From CAWKEY01 sp963696315 (GTDB lineage Bacteria; Pseudomonadota; Gammaproteobacteria; Methylococcales; Methylomonadaceae): 64,000 nucleotides of DNA. Made by a program: the position numbers and the translations under genes. This document shows, piece after piece, positions 35,369-44,328 of this stretch. The notes below the pieces were generated by a model. The model was not told the DNA's origin and searched no databases. It was given only the letters and a program-made list of their open reading frames with translations. The first letter of the stretch is position 1. Each line of letters begins with the position of its first letter. The DNA is taken from the NCBI GenBank assembly GCA_963696315.1, contig CAVOJU010000024.1, positions 170,093-234,092 on the forward strand, read 5' to 3'.

Positions 35369-35395
35369 TTAGCACTCTACGAATAAGAGTGCTAA
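35369..35395. promoter_or_regulatory. CIRCE operator (HrcA-binding) upstream of rpoH
   Basis: TTAGCACTC, nine bases, GAGTGCTAA: a perfect match to the CIRCE consensus TTAGCACTC-N9-GAGTGCTAA. It lies 31 nt before the rpoH start on the minus strand, where the HrcA repressor could block or sit inside the promoter. Confidence 0.92.
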
Positions 35396-35416
35396 TGATT
35401 TTGCAAGTTCAAGCCT

Positions 35417-36505
35417 CTACTCGGGTTTCAATTGCTGAAGTTGATAACACAGCACAGTCCAGGCTCCCAGCATGCTCAGCAACGATGACATGGCTAGGAG
35501 CGCGAATGTTTCGGTGTAACTCAGAAACAGTAGCTGAAAAGACCCATCATACAAACCAGAGAGTTTTTCCACCGGCTGCCTTAGAATCAGCATCATCACG
35601 GTAACAATAAACCAGGACGCCACTCCGGACAAAAAACCCAACCAGAAACCGCCATACAAAAATGGCCGCTGAATGAAAGCATTGGTCGCGCCCACCAATT
35701 TGGCAATCACAACTTCTTCACGGCGATTGTGCAATTCCAGGCGAATGGTATTGCCGGCAATAAACAATACCGCAACACCTAAAAGTGAGCTTAGCAAGAT
35801 GCCGCCGCGCCGCGCCACCTCCATGAATGACTGTAGCCGCTTTACCCATTGCATATCCATTTGTGCAAAATCGACCTCAACCGACCGCTTAAGCGTCTCG
35901 TGCAGATTCTCAAGCTCCACACCATCTTTCAAGCTATTTTTAGGCACAACCTGAATGACGATAGGAAGCGGGTTTTTTTCCAGCGCTTTTAGCGCATCAC
36001 CAAAACCGCTGTGCGCCTCGAATTCCTGTAAGGCTTGTTCCTTGGTGAAGACTGTGACTTGCTGAATGCTTGGGTTCTGCCTAATGCTATCGGCCAGTTT
36101 ATTGGCACTGGTATCCGATACTTCATCCTTGAGAAACAAGGATATTTGATTACTTGCCTCGAGACTTCCCGTCAGCTGCTGGAGATTGGCCACCACAATA
36201 TAAAAACCGCTGGCCAATGAAATAGCGATTGCCAACACTGCGATGGTCATGATCGACGTAAACGGTGCATCGACTAATTTGCCCAGACTGGAAAACAGGG
36301 CATGCGCATGCTGATCTAAATAAGCATGCATCTTGTCAGCCAAGTTACCGCCGGAAACCTGAGTTTGAGGACCCTCTTGTTTGACCTGGTTTGCATTTTG
36401 GGTTTTTTTGTATTGCCTGGCATGTGCTGCTGGCGGCTTGCCCTGATTTACCCCCTCTTTTAGCAAATCACTTAAAAAACCTGCCTTCTTTTTATTGCTT
36501 TTCAT
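35417..36505 (-). CDS. ftsX: Cell-division protein FtsX
   Basis: FtsX is the membrane subunit of the FtsEX complex that controls septal peptidoglycan hydrolases. The 362-aa protein has a Lys/Gln-rich cytoplasmic N-terminus, a first membrane helix (IMTIAVLAIAISLASGFYIVVA), a periplasmic domain and three C-terminal helices (ILLSSLLGVAVLFIAGNTIRLELHNRREEVVIAKLVGATNAFIQRPFLYGG is the FtsX hallmark, cut here by its family loop). It starts 3 nt after ftsE. The operon is ftsY-ftsE-ftsX. Confidence 0.95.
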   Translation of the reverse strand: MKSNKKKAGFLSDLLKEGVNQGKPPAAHARQYKKTQNANQVKQEGPQTQVSGGNLADKMHAYLDQHAHALFSSLGKLVDAPFTSIMTIAVLAIAISLASGFYIVVANLQQLTGSLEASNQISLFLKDEVSDTSANKLADSIRQNPSIQQVTVFTKEQALQEFEAHSGFGDALKALEKNPLPIVIQVVPKNSLKDGVELENLHETLKRSVEVDFAQMDMQWVKRLQSFMEVARRGGILLSSLLGVAVLFIAGNTIRLELHNRREEVVIAKLVGATNAFIQRPFLYGGFWLGFLSGVASWFIVTVMMLILRQPVEKLSGLYDGSFQLLFLSYTETFALLAMSSLLSMLGAWTVLCYQLQQLKPE

Positions 36506-36508
36506 TGT

Positions 36509-37165
36509 TTAACTCGCAATCAGTTGCCCATGATCGAGCTTTAAGACACGCCGATTCATTTGTGTAATCAGGGAAATATCGTGCGATGCGATCAATACTG
36601 TTACTCCCACCTGCTGAAACTGTTCGAACAGCTTCATGATTTCCGCTGACAGCTCAGGATCCAGATTACCGGTCGGCTCGTCGGCTAAAATCATGGGCGG
36701 TTTATTGACAACGGCTCTGGCAATTCCGACCCGCTGTTGTTCGCCGCCTGACAAGGTCATCGGGTACTTTCTTTCTTTACCCAGCAATCCCACCTTGTCC
36801 AGAGCTGCACGAACTCGGCGAGCGATCTCATGATGTCCGTAACCGGCAATCACCAACGGCAGCGCCACATTATCAAAAACGGTCCTGTCCTGTAGCAGCT
36901 TATAATCCTGAAAGATCATACCCATTTTTCTGCGTATGAAGGGAATCTGTCTATCGCCGGCATGATTGAGACTCTGACCCTCCAATAAAATCTGTCCGCG
37001 GCTGCAACGTTCTATGACGGCAATCAGCTTCAATACCGTGCTTTTGCCCGCCCCTGAATGACCGGTCAAAAAGGCCATTTCGCCATGCTGCAAATGAAAA
37101 CTGACATTACGCAAGACGTCACCCGCTTCGGGGTAATGCTTGCTGACACTATCAAACTTTAACAT
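36509..37165 (-). CDS. ftsE: Cell-division ATP-binding protein FtsE
   Basis: FtsE is the ABC ATPase partner of FtsX at the septum. The 218-aa protein has Walker A GHSGAGKST, Q-loop FQDYKLL, signature LSGGEQQRVGIARA, Walker B MILADEPTGNLD and H-loop IASHD. It starts 8 nt after the end of ftsY. Confidence 0.97.
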   Translation of the reverse strand: MLKFDSVSKHYPEAGDVLRNVSFHLQHGEMAFLTGHSGAGKSTVLKLIAVIERCSRGQILLEGQSLNHAGDRQIPFIRRKMGMIFQDYKLLQDRTVFDNVALPLVIAGYGHHEIARRVRAALDKVGLLGKERKYPMTLSGGEQQRVGIARAVVNKPPMILADEPTGNLDPELSAEIMKLFEQFQQVGVTVLIASHDISLITQMNRRVLKLDHGQLIAS

Positions 37166-37173
37166 AGTCTTTA

Positions 37174-38220
37174 TTAGTCTTTGACGAACAAAGCGTTAAC
37201 AAAATTTTCTGCATCAAAATCCTGCAAATCATCAATACCTTCGCCTATGCCTATATAACGGATAGGAATACCAAATTGTTTTGCCAAGGCAAAAATGACA
37301 CCGCCTTTCGCCGTGCCATCCAGTTTGGTCAGCACCAGCCCCGTTAAAGCAACCGCTTCATTAAAAAGCTTGGCCTGCGACAAGGCGTTTTGGCCTGTGC
37401 CTGCATCCAGCACCAGCAAGACTTCATGCGGCGCGCTTGCATCCAGCTTGGCCATGATCCGTTTAACTTTCTTCAGTTCATCCATTAAATGAGATTTGGT
37501 ATGCAAACGGCCAGCAGTATCGGCAATCAACACATCGATGCCTTTTGCCTGCGCAGACTGGACGCCGTCATAGATAACCGAGGCTGAATCTGCTCCCGTA
37601 TGCTGCGCCACCACCGCGATATTATTACGCTCGCCCCAGGTTTGCAATTGCTCGACAGCCGCTGCCCTAAAGGTATCGCCGGCAGCCAGCATAACGCTGT
37701 GACCCTGTGCCTGCAAACGTTTTGCCAGTTTACCAATCGTGGTGGTTTTGCCCGCACCATTGACACCAACGACTAAAATAACAAAAGGCGACTCCTGCTT
37801 GGGAATGAGTAAGGGATTGCTGCAGGGTTTGAGCATGCTGAGTAACTCCTGTTTTAAAGCCGCAGAGAGCGCATCACCGTCATTTAATTGGTGCCGTTCC
37901 ACACTATCGGTCAAGCGCTTGATAATGTCTGTGGTGGCATCCACACCTACATCGGCCATTAACAAACTTGCTTCAATGTCTTCAAGCAAATCCCGGCTGA
38001 TTTCTTTGTGTCCCAGCGGTATTGCGGCCAATACGCCGCCCAGACCGGTGCGGGTTTTCTTCAGTTGCGCCTTAAGACGCAAATAAAGCGACTCGGGAGC
38101 CGGTTCTACATAAAGCTCTTCCGCCGCGACTTCCCGTTGCGGTGCAAGCTCTAGTTCAGGCTGCAGCCTTTCCAGATAGCCAAAGCGGCTATAGAACCTG
38201 ATCGCAATCAAAGGCAGCAT
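37174..38220 (-). CDS. ftsY: Signal recognition particle receptor FtsY, N-terminus uncertain
   Basis: FtsY is the SRP receptor GTPase that docks ribosome-nascent chain complexes at the membrane. The NG domain is complete: helical N domain (LKKTRTGLGGVL ... IEASLLMADVGVD), G1 GVNGAGKTTTIGKLA, G3 DTAGRLHTK, G4 TKLDGTAKGG. The start is doubtful. The only ATG before the NG domain is at 38220 (MLPLIAIRFYSRF), and these residues look like the last transmembrane helix of CtaA rather than an FtsY start. The frame stays open to 38256. The acidic A domain (QPELELAPQREVAAEELYVEPAPE) is short but present. A deletion or frame error at the ctaA-ftsY junction is likely. Confidence 0.85.
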   Translation of the reverse strand: MLPLIAIRFYSRFGYLERLQPELELAPQREVAAEELYVEPAPESLYLRLKAQLKKTRTGLGGVLAAIPLGHKEISRDLLEDIEASLLMADVGVDATTDIIKRLTDSVERHQLNDGDALSAALKQELLSMLKPCSNPLLIPKQESPFVILVVGVNGAGKTTTIGKLAKRLQAQGHSVMLAAGDTFRAAAVEQLQTWGERNNIAVVAQHTGADSASVIYDGVQSAQAKGIDVLIADTAGRLHTKSHLMDELKKVKRIMAKLDASAPHEVLLVLDAGTGQNALSQAKLFNEAVALTGLVLTKLDGTAKGGVIFALAKQFGIPIRYIGIGEGIDDLQDFDAENFVNALFVKD

Positions 38221-39154
38221 TAATAATGCAGCGCGCAGCGTTGTGTGCCACACCACTCCATAACGGCATGCCCAGTTTGACGCTGATAATGCCCAAACTT
38301 ATCTGAATAAACAGCAGCATACTCAACCATAAACCGGCTCGTCTTTGCGATTTTGGCGCATGTGCCGATGTCGCACTCAACATGAGCGCGCTGAGCAGGA
38401 CAAAACAAACCAGCGCGCCCACTCTATGCAGACTGTGCGCAGCCACTTGCGCAGCAAACGAGATGACGCCGGTATAACCGGTGAACAAGCCGTTAAATAT
38501 ATTTAGCGCCGTCTGATAATCGGCCTCAGGCCACCAGGAGCCATTGCACTTGGGGAAGCCGGTGCAGGCCAAAGCCGCATAATTGCTGCTGACCCAGCCA
38601 CCCAAAACGATTTGCAAAAACAGTATCAGCATGGCAACGTTGGCAAAAACGCCAAGTCCCGGCTTGGGTTTTATGCTGACGATTTCAGGATTTACGCGCA
38701 AATACAACCAGAACAGCAGCCAAAAAGTCACCATGCCAAGCACAAGATGACCCGTTACGACAATAGGCATCACCTGCATTTTCACGGCCCACATACCTAA
38801 AGCTGCCTGCAAGGCAACTATAAACACCAGACCGGCTGTAGCCGCTACCGCCGCCGCTCGGCAATGTTTTTCGCGCCAGGAAGTCAGCGCCAGCAACAAG
38901 ATCATGATTCCCAGCACAGACGCCAGATAACGATGACTCATTTCCTTCCAGGCCTTGCCGGTATCCAGTGGCTTGTCGGGAAACGCCTGCATGGCCCGCG
39001 CTTTGAAATCGGCACTATCACTGATGATGGCCTGTCCGTAACAGCCAGGCCAGTCAGGACAGCCCAGACCTGCACCGGATAAACGCACGTAAGCGCCTAC
39101 TATGATAACTATTAACGCTAAAACAACGCTAAAGAGTGTTATTTTTCTAAACAT
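38189..39154 (-). CDS. ctaA: Heme A synthase CtaA/COX15, 3' end frameshifted
   Basis: CtaA oxidises heme O to heme A for aa3-type cytochrome oxidases. The protein has about eight membrane helices, with family motifs VRLSGAGLGCPDWPGCYGQ, EMSHRYLASVLGI, TGHLVLGM, and LACTGFPKCNGSWWP ... AAHSLHRVGAL. The last part reads GVAHNAARCIINAAFDCDQVL, which is not helix-like. The next frame gives GVAHNA-AALLMLPLIAIRFYSRF, the expected final helix, so one extra base near 38240 (GCGCGC) is likely. In that frame no stop separates it from ftsY, so the true end is unresolved. ctaB and a senC-like gene, which often follow ctaA, are absent here. Confidence 0.82.
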   Translation of the reverse strand: MFRKITLFSVVLALIVIIVGAYVRLSGAGLGCPDWPGCYGQAIISDSADFKARAMQAFPDKPLDTGKAWKEMSHRYLASVLGIMILLLALTSWREKHCRAAAVAATAGLVFIVALQAALGMWAVKMQVMPIVVTGHLVLGMVTFWLLFWLYLRVNPEIVSIKPKPGLGVFANVAMLILFLQIVLGGWVSSNYAALACTGFPKCNGSWWPEADYQTALNIFNGLFTGYTGVISFAAQVAAHSLHRVGALVCFVLLSALMLSATSAHAPKSQRRAGLWLSMLLFIQISLGIISVKLGMPLWSGVAHNAARCIINAAFDCDQVL

Positions 39155-39164
39155 GTTATTGCCA

Positions 39165-39762
39165 TTAACCGATTTGTGAAATTCTCAGAAGATGCATGAG
39201 ATCATTTTTAACTTCATAGGGGTCAAAGCCCGGCTCATACTGCATCATTAAATTGCCCAAGGGGTCCATTAAAAACAGCATGCCTTCCGGCACATTACCC
39301 TGTCTGATTTCGGTCATTTTTTTGACCACAGCAGCGCTGGGTTTAACCCTTAATAATCGCGTATCGTCACGCCACCATTGAGCTGCAGTTTCAGGAGCAA
39401 CGTCATTAAAAACAAGGACAACGCGCCGGGTGCGCGTCAACTCTTTACTTAACATCAACTGGATTTGTTTGGTCTTATGAATCGCCTCAAGACACAATTG
39501 ACTGCATCCCGTGTGTCGGAATCACATTGATAATCAGCCAGTGCCCTGACAGTTGAGCCATGTTATCCGAGCTAAACTGATCAAAGCCGGTAAAATCAGA
39601 GCGTTCGGTCGTGACTATCGGCGTTATCAACTCGCCGTGATTAGTTCTGCCTTTCAACAGTTCAGGATTTTGCCTTAATCCCCAGGCGATCAGGAAGGGA
39701 ATGATGGACATGCCAAAAATAATCAGAATTAACAGGCGATTTTTTTTTAGTTGCTGAGTCAT
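39165..39762 (-). pseudogene. Cytochrome oxidase assembly transmembrane protein (cox-cluster type), frameshifted
   Basis: This is the small membrane-anchored, thioredoxin-like protein usually encoded between surf1 and ctaA in gammaproteobacterial cox clusters. The N-terminal frame (MTQQLKKNRLLILIIFGMSIIPFLIAWGL ... LSGHWLIINVIPTHG) has one membrane helix and ends at a stop. The downstream frame continues CSQLCLEAIHKTKQIQLML ... VPEGMLFLMDPLGNLMMQYEPG. One extra G in CGGGATGC near 39504 explains the break and gives C-x3-C, the likely metal or redox pair. It overlaps surf1 by 4 nt. Confidence 0.78.
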
Positions 39763-40490
39763 TGTTTCTTAAAACTATACCAAAAAAATAAAATTGTAAG
39801 CGTCAACGCCAAGCCAAACCACTGCAGTGCATAGGCTATGTGCTGTTCTGGCGGCATCACCGTAGCTGTCTGCCATTCGCGTTTAAAACCGTCGGCTAAA
39901 TTTTTATCCAGTTCAATCTGGAATGGCAATAATGCGTAGCCTAATTTCTTGGCCAGCATTTCACTGTCAACCACTTGCACCAGCGACGGCCAGCCATCGC
40001 CGGGTATTTCAGCCCCCGCGAGTTTTATGCCCACACCAGGGAAAGTATTTATGCGGCCGGTAAGCGTTGTTTCAAGAGCATGTATCGGTATGTCAGGCAA
40101 AATTGAACGATTCCGGTTTACAGGTACCCAGCCTCTATTGATTAAAACTGCCTGTTCTGTGCCCTGTACTACAAATGGGGTCAATACATAGTAACCGGCT
40201 TTGCCCTCACTAATTTGATTATCCAGCAAAAATTGATGTGCTGGATCGTACTGACCGGTAATTTCCACTCTTCTATAGCGCAGCGCCTCGGCATCGGCAG
40301 CAATCGCTGCAGTAAAATCCAGGACGTCACTCGCTACGCGCTGCTGTTGCTGCTGAATTAATTCCCGCTTCGCTTCCGCACGGCCTAATTGCCAATTGCC
40401 TAGTGCCAACAAAACCGGCAGCAGAACAAGATACGCCAGCGTTGGCGCCATTTCCAATCGCAATGTACGATTGCCTATCTTTATAAGCAT
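39759..40490 (-). CDS. SURF1-family cytochrome oxidase assembly protein
   Basis: SURF1 helps insert heme A during assembly of cytochrome c oxidase subunit I. The 243-aa protein has a membrane helix at each end (TLAYLVLLPVLLALGNWQLGRA and QWFGLALTLTILFFWYSF) and the family segments RRVEITGQYDP, VLINRGWVPVNR and HIAYALQWFGLA. I chose ATG 40490, where the family begins; the longer frame to 40640 adds unconserved residues. It is intact, unlike most of its neighbours. Confidence 0.9.
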   Translation of the reverse strand: MLIKIGNRTLRLEMAPTLAYLVLLPVLLALGNWQLGRAEAKRELIQQQQQRVASDVLDFTAAIAADAEALRYRRVEITGQYDPAHQFLLDNQISEGKAGYYVLTPFVVQGTEQAVLINRGWVPVNRNRSILPDIPIHALETTLTGRINTFPGVGIKLAGAEIPGDGWPSLVQVVDSEMLAKKLGYALLPFQIELDKNLADGFKREWQTATVMPPEQHIAYALQWFGLALTLTILFFWYSFKKQ

Positions 40491-40568
40491 ACTTTTTTTA
40501 ATTACCCTATTGGCACAGACACCTGAATAACCGAGAATACCAACTCTACTTGCCAGCGTTATGACATC

Positions 40569-40826
40569 ATGATTATAAAAAGCATCATAATTATTGCCTT
40601 TGTTCTGATCATTATCAGCCTCGGTTCCGCTTTGTTTCATCTAGTCAAACACAAAGGCCAGCAACAATCGGAAAAGACCGTCAAAGCACTGACTGTGCGG
40701 ATTACCCTTTCACTCATCTTGTTTATTTTCATTTTCATCGCATTTGCCACAGGTATTTTCAAACCCCATGGACTCGGCGTGCACATGAATATGCCCAAAG
40801 CGACACAATCCGGCCCTATTAAATAA
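40569..40826 (+). CDS. DUF2909 twin-helix membrane protein
   Basis: The 85-aa protein has two hydrophobic helices (IIKSIIIIAFVLIIISLGSALF and LSLILFIFIFIAFATGIF) around a short polar loop, the DUF2909 layout. Members are found in cox clusters of gammaproteobacteria next to coxC and surf1, here on the opposite strand to both. Its role in oxidase assembly is presumed from position only. Confidence 0.82.
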   Translation: MIIKSIIIIAFVLIIISLGSALFHLVKHKGQQQSEKTVKALTVRITLSLILFIFIFIAFATGIFKPHGLGVHMNMPKATQSGPIK

Positions 40827-40864
40827 TTTTAAATAATTCACCCGCGGCCGGCGGGAAAACCGGC

Positions 40865-40900
40865 AAAAAAAAAGCGCTGCCTGTTAAGCAGCGCTTTTTT
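40865..40900. terminator. Bidirectional terminator between DUF2909 gene and coxC
   Basis: The stem AAGCGCTGC/GCAGCGCTT (40872-40896) with a 7-nt loop is flanked by A and T runs; it serves the convergent genes. Confidence 0.92.
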
Positions 40901-40917
40901 GACCCTGTCTGTTATGT

Positions 40918-41814
40918 TTACATCAAGTAGACGAATACAAACAAGCCCAGCCAAACCACGTCAACAAAGTGCCAGTACCAGGCCGCGGCCTCGAAGGCAA
41001 AGTGGTTTTCTGGTTTAAAGTGACCCTTCCAGCTACGGAACAATACCACACTTAGAATGATTGCGCCTACGCAGACATGAAAACCGTGGAAACCTGTCAA
41101 CATGAAGAAGGTAGAACCATATATACCAGAGCCTAAGGTCAGGCCCATTTCGGTATACGCTTCATGGTATTCAAAAGCCTGGAAGGCAACGAACAGAAAG
41201 CCCAGCGCTACTGTCGCAATCAGTCCCTGTATCAACTGTTCGCGTTTTTTTGCCAACAAGCCATGGTGAGCCCAGGTACAGGTTACGCCACTGCTCAGCA
41301 GAATCAGGGTGTTCAGAAAAGGCAGGCCCCAAGCCCCCATTGGCTCAAATTCGCGCGCCGGTTATTCTGGCGCCTGAGGCATCAACGCCAAGGGCTTTGG
41401 GGCCATTAGTTGGCCAAGTCGCTACAGAATCGGGCCACAACAATTCTTTAGTGGCTGCGCCCCCGCGCCTTCGCCGCCCAACCAAGGCACAGACAAGTTA
41501 CGCGTGTACCAGAGCGTACCAAAAAATACCGCAAAAAACATGATTTCTGAAAAAATAAACCACATCATACCCATACGATAGGAGATGCCTACCTGAGTAT
41601 TGTACATGCCGGACTCACTTTCCCCTGATTGCAAGGTAAACCAGCCTGCCAGCATAACAATAAATATCACCAGCCCCATGATCATCCAGGCCGGACCAAT
41701 TGATGAGCCATTTAAATAATTTGCAAATCCAGCCAGCATGCAAAGCAAGCCAGCAGTACCAATGACTGGCCAAGTCGCTTTATGCGGAATGTAATAAGCG
41801 TTATTAGTAGACAT
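40918..41814 (-). pseudogene. coxC: Cytochrome c oxidase subunit III, two frameshifts
   Basis: Subunit III of the aa3-type oxidase (about 298 codons in total). The first part, MSTNNAYYIPHKATWPVIG ... MGMMWFIFSEIMFFAVFFGTLWYTRNLSVPWLG, ends at a false stop near 41430. The middle (KELLWPDSVATWPTNGPKAL) is in another frame. The rest is in the first frame again: MGAWGLPFLNTLILLSSGVTCTWAHH ... YWHFVDVVWLGLFVFVYLM. The two shifts, near 41455 and 41352, cancel out, so length and ends are normal. All expected helices and the FSE and HFVD motifs are present. Confidence 0.85.
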
Positions 41815-41885
41815 AAAATTCCCCTTTTATTTTTTTACTGATAGTTTCAGTATTATCAAAAAATGTGTATGCAAGCGTAATTGTT

Positions 41886-42374
41886 TTATATTTGCCCGGG
41901 TAACTTAGGATCAACAACAAAACGCACCGGCATGGTTTTGCCTTCGTGCGCTTGAAACGTTTGTTGCGTAAAACAAAAACACTCGGTTTTTTTAAAATAT
42001 TCTGCGGCAAGACCAGGCGATATGCTTGGAATAGCCTGAGCCATCATTAGTTTATCGGTCTTGTTTTCAGCATAAAAATTCACCGTATAGTATTCTCCCG
42101 GATGAATTTTCAGTTTATTGGTTTCCGCACGAAACACCATCGGTGTAGATTCATTTAGCGAGACCATAAACTCACGGTAATTTCTCGATTCATGTCAATT
42201 TGCGTAGCCAACTTCTTTGAGTGCCGCTGCTTCAACTTTGCCATTGATGCCGGTAATGTCGCACAAAACATCATAGAGCGGCACCAGCGCATACCCAAAG
42301 CCAAACATGCCCGCCGCAACAAAAAACAATATCCGCACCAGCTTGGCATTTTTTTGCCGGGTACCTGCGTTCAT
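41886..42374 (-). pseudogene. ctaG: Cytochrome c oxidase assembly protein CtaG/Cox11, disrupted
   Basis: CtaG/Cox11 delivers copper to the CuB site of subunit I. ATG 42374 starts MNAGTRQKNAKLVRILFFVAAGMFG ... VPLYDVLCDITG, the normal membrane-anchored N-terminus. It meets a TGA after GYAN. A second frame gives QIDMNREITV, then the first frame resumes at EFMVSLNESTPMVFR, followed by the copper motif CFCFTQQ (C-x-C-F) and PVRFVVDPKLPG. Two compensating shifts near 42195 and 42167 explain this. Its start overlaps the stop of the 32-aa ORF (ATGA). Confidence 0.82.
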
Positions 42375-42469
42375 TGAGACAGCGCTCTTATAACTGCAAA
42401 CACATAAATAACGGCCGCAACCGCAACCAATACCAATGCTGTCAGAATATTTTTGTGTTTAGTATTCAT
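42371..42469 (-). CDS. Small single-helix membrane protein in the cox cluster (32 aa)
   Basis: A 32-aa ORF, MNTKHKNILTALVLVAVAAV then IYVFAVIRALSQ. It has one hydrophobic helix after a short basic N-terminus, AGGTGA six bases before the ATG, and a 4-nt ATGA overlap with ctaG. Small one-helix proteins occur between coxA and ctaG in other proteobacteria and are thought to help oxidase assembly. The overlap and ribosome site make it a credible gene; the function is inferred from position. Confidence 0.7.
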   Translation of the reverse strand: MNTKHKNILTALVLVAVAAVIYVFAVIRALSQ

Positions 42470-42588
42470 ATTTCACCTGATACCCGAACCCGGTCTGGCC
42501 AGGTATCTTGTAGCGTGTTGTTGGCTGATGACTGAAGGCAGACTGCTTGCTCGGAAACAGCCTGCCTGTTAATCACGCCTAGATATGT

Positions 42589-44202
42589 TCAGTCGGAATT
42601 ACTGTCGGCGGTGTAGTAAAAGTATGGTAAGGCGGCTGGCGACGGCAATGTCCATTCCAAACCATGTTTATGGGCATCTTCCCACACCTCATCGCTGACT
42701 TTTTCGCCAGTTCCCCCTCTAATAGTGTCAATAACGATATACAGGAACAGCAACTGGCTGGCGCCAAAGATAAAGCCGCCAATACTTGAAATCATGTTCC
42801 AATCTGCAAATTGCACGGCATAATCGGGAATTCTGCGTGGCATCCCGGCCAGTCCCAGAAAATGCTGAGGAAAGAACAGGACATTCACCGATATCACTGA
42901 TAACCAGAAATGCAATTTACCGATTCTTTCGTCATACATATGGCCAGTCCATTTAGGCAGCCAGTAATAACCCGCCGCCATCAGAATGAATATTGATGCG
43001 GGAACTAAAGTGTAGTGAAAGTGAGCCACAATAAAGTAGGTATCGTGATACTGAAAGTCAGCCGGTGCTATCGACATCATCAAGCCCGTGAATCCCCCCA
43101 TGGTAAACAGACACCACGAAAGCGATTGAAAACAGCATCGGCGTCTCAAAGGTCATCGAACCTTTCCACATGGTTGCGGTCCAGTTAAACACCTTAACGC
43201 CGGTCGGAATCGCAATCAGCATGGTGGCATACATGAAGTACAGTTCACCGGCGATTGGCATGCCCACTGTAAACATGTGATGAGCCCAAACAATGAAAGA
43301 CAGAAAAGCGATAGCCCCTGTCGCATATACCATTGAACTGTAACCAAATAACGGCTTACGGGCGAATACCGGAATGATGGTCGAAGCCACGCCGAAAGTC
43401 GGCAGAATCATCACATACACTTCAGGGTGACCGAAGAACCAGAATATATGTTGATAAAGCACCGGATCACCGCCGCCAGCTGCATCAAAGAAACTGGTAT
43501 CGAAAAAGCTTGTCGGTCAGCAACATGGTTACCGCACCTGCAAAAACAGGCATGATTGCGATTAACAGGAAAGCCGTGATCAGCCAGGTCCAGACAAACA
43601 ACGGCATTTTCATCATGGTCATGCCGGGAGCACGCATATTGAAAATAGTGGCGATGATGTTAATGGCGCCCATTATTGACGAAATCCCCAGCAAGTGCAC
43701 CGAGAAAATCGCAAAAGGCAAGGCTTTGCCAGTTTGCAGTACCAAAGGCGGATACAAAGTCCACCCTGAAGCAGGCGCGCCACCTTCCATGAACAAGCGT
43801 ACTGGCCAGCAATAAAACACCGGCAACCAGCATCCAGAAACTCATGTTGTTCATGCGCGGCAAGGCCATATCCGGGCGCGCCTATCATCATTGGAATCAT
43901 CCAGTTGGCCAAACCTACAAAAGCCGGCATCACCGCACCAAATACCATGACCAGGGCATGCATGGTGGTCATTGAATTAAAGAATTGCGGCTGGACAAAT
44001 TGCATGCCGGGTTCAAACAATTCCGCTCGAATGACCATGGCCATGGCGCCGCCAACAAAAAACATTGCCAGAGCAAAGAACAAGATATAACGTGCCTATA
44101 TCTTTATGATTGGTGGTAATAATCCATCTTAAAAGCCCTTTTTCAGGGCCATGATCGTGATGATCATCATGTGATATCATGTTCAGCTACTACAGCAGAC
44201 AT
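42589..44202 (-). pseudogene. ctaD: Cytochrome c oxidase subunit I, about six frameshifts
   Basis: The catalytic heme-copper subunit of the aa3-type oxidase. Read across frames the whole protein of about 535 aa is present. It runs from MSAVVAEHD and RWITTTNHKDIGTLYL, through the heme ligand regions MTTMHALVMVFG, WFFGHPEVYVMILP (CuB His and the Tyr), WAHHMFTVGM and HDTYFIVAHFHYTL, to PSPAALPYFYYTADSNSD. Frame changes lie near 44183, 44087, 43875, 43800, 43492 and 43110. Each can be repaired by removing one base, some in short runs. No residue of the active site is lost. Either the sequence is poor here or the gene is decaying. Confidence 0.87.
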
Positions 44203-44328
44203 AGTTTATACCTCTTAAATATATAAAAAAGATTCGATCGTTAATAAAAATCAATACCTTTACATCATCGATGCATTCATTAGGCAAGGCCTATTGCAAC
44301 GCCTGAATTTTTGCTGGCTGTATCAACA

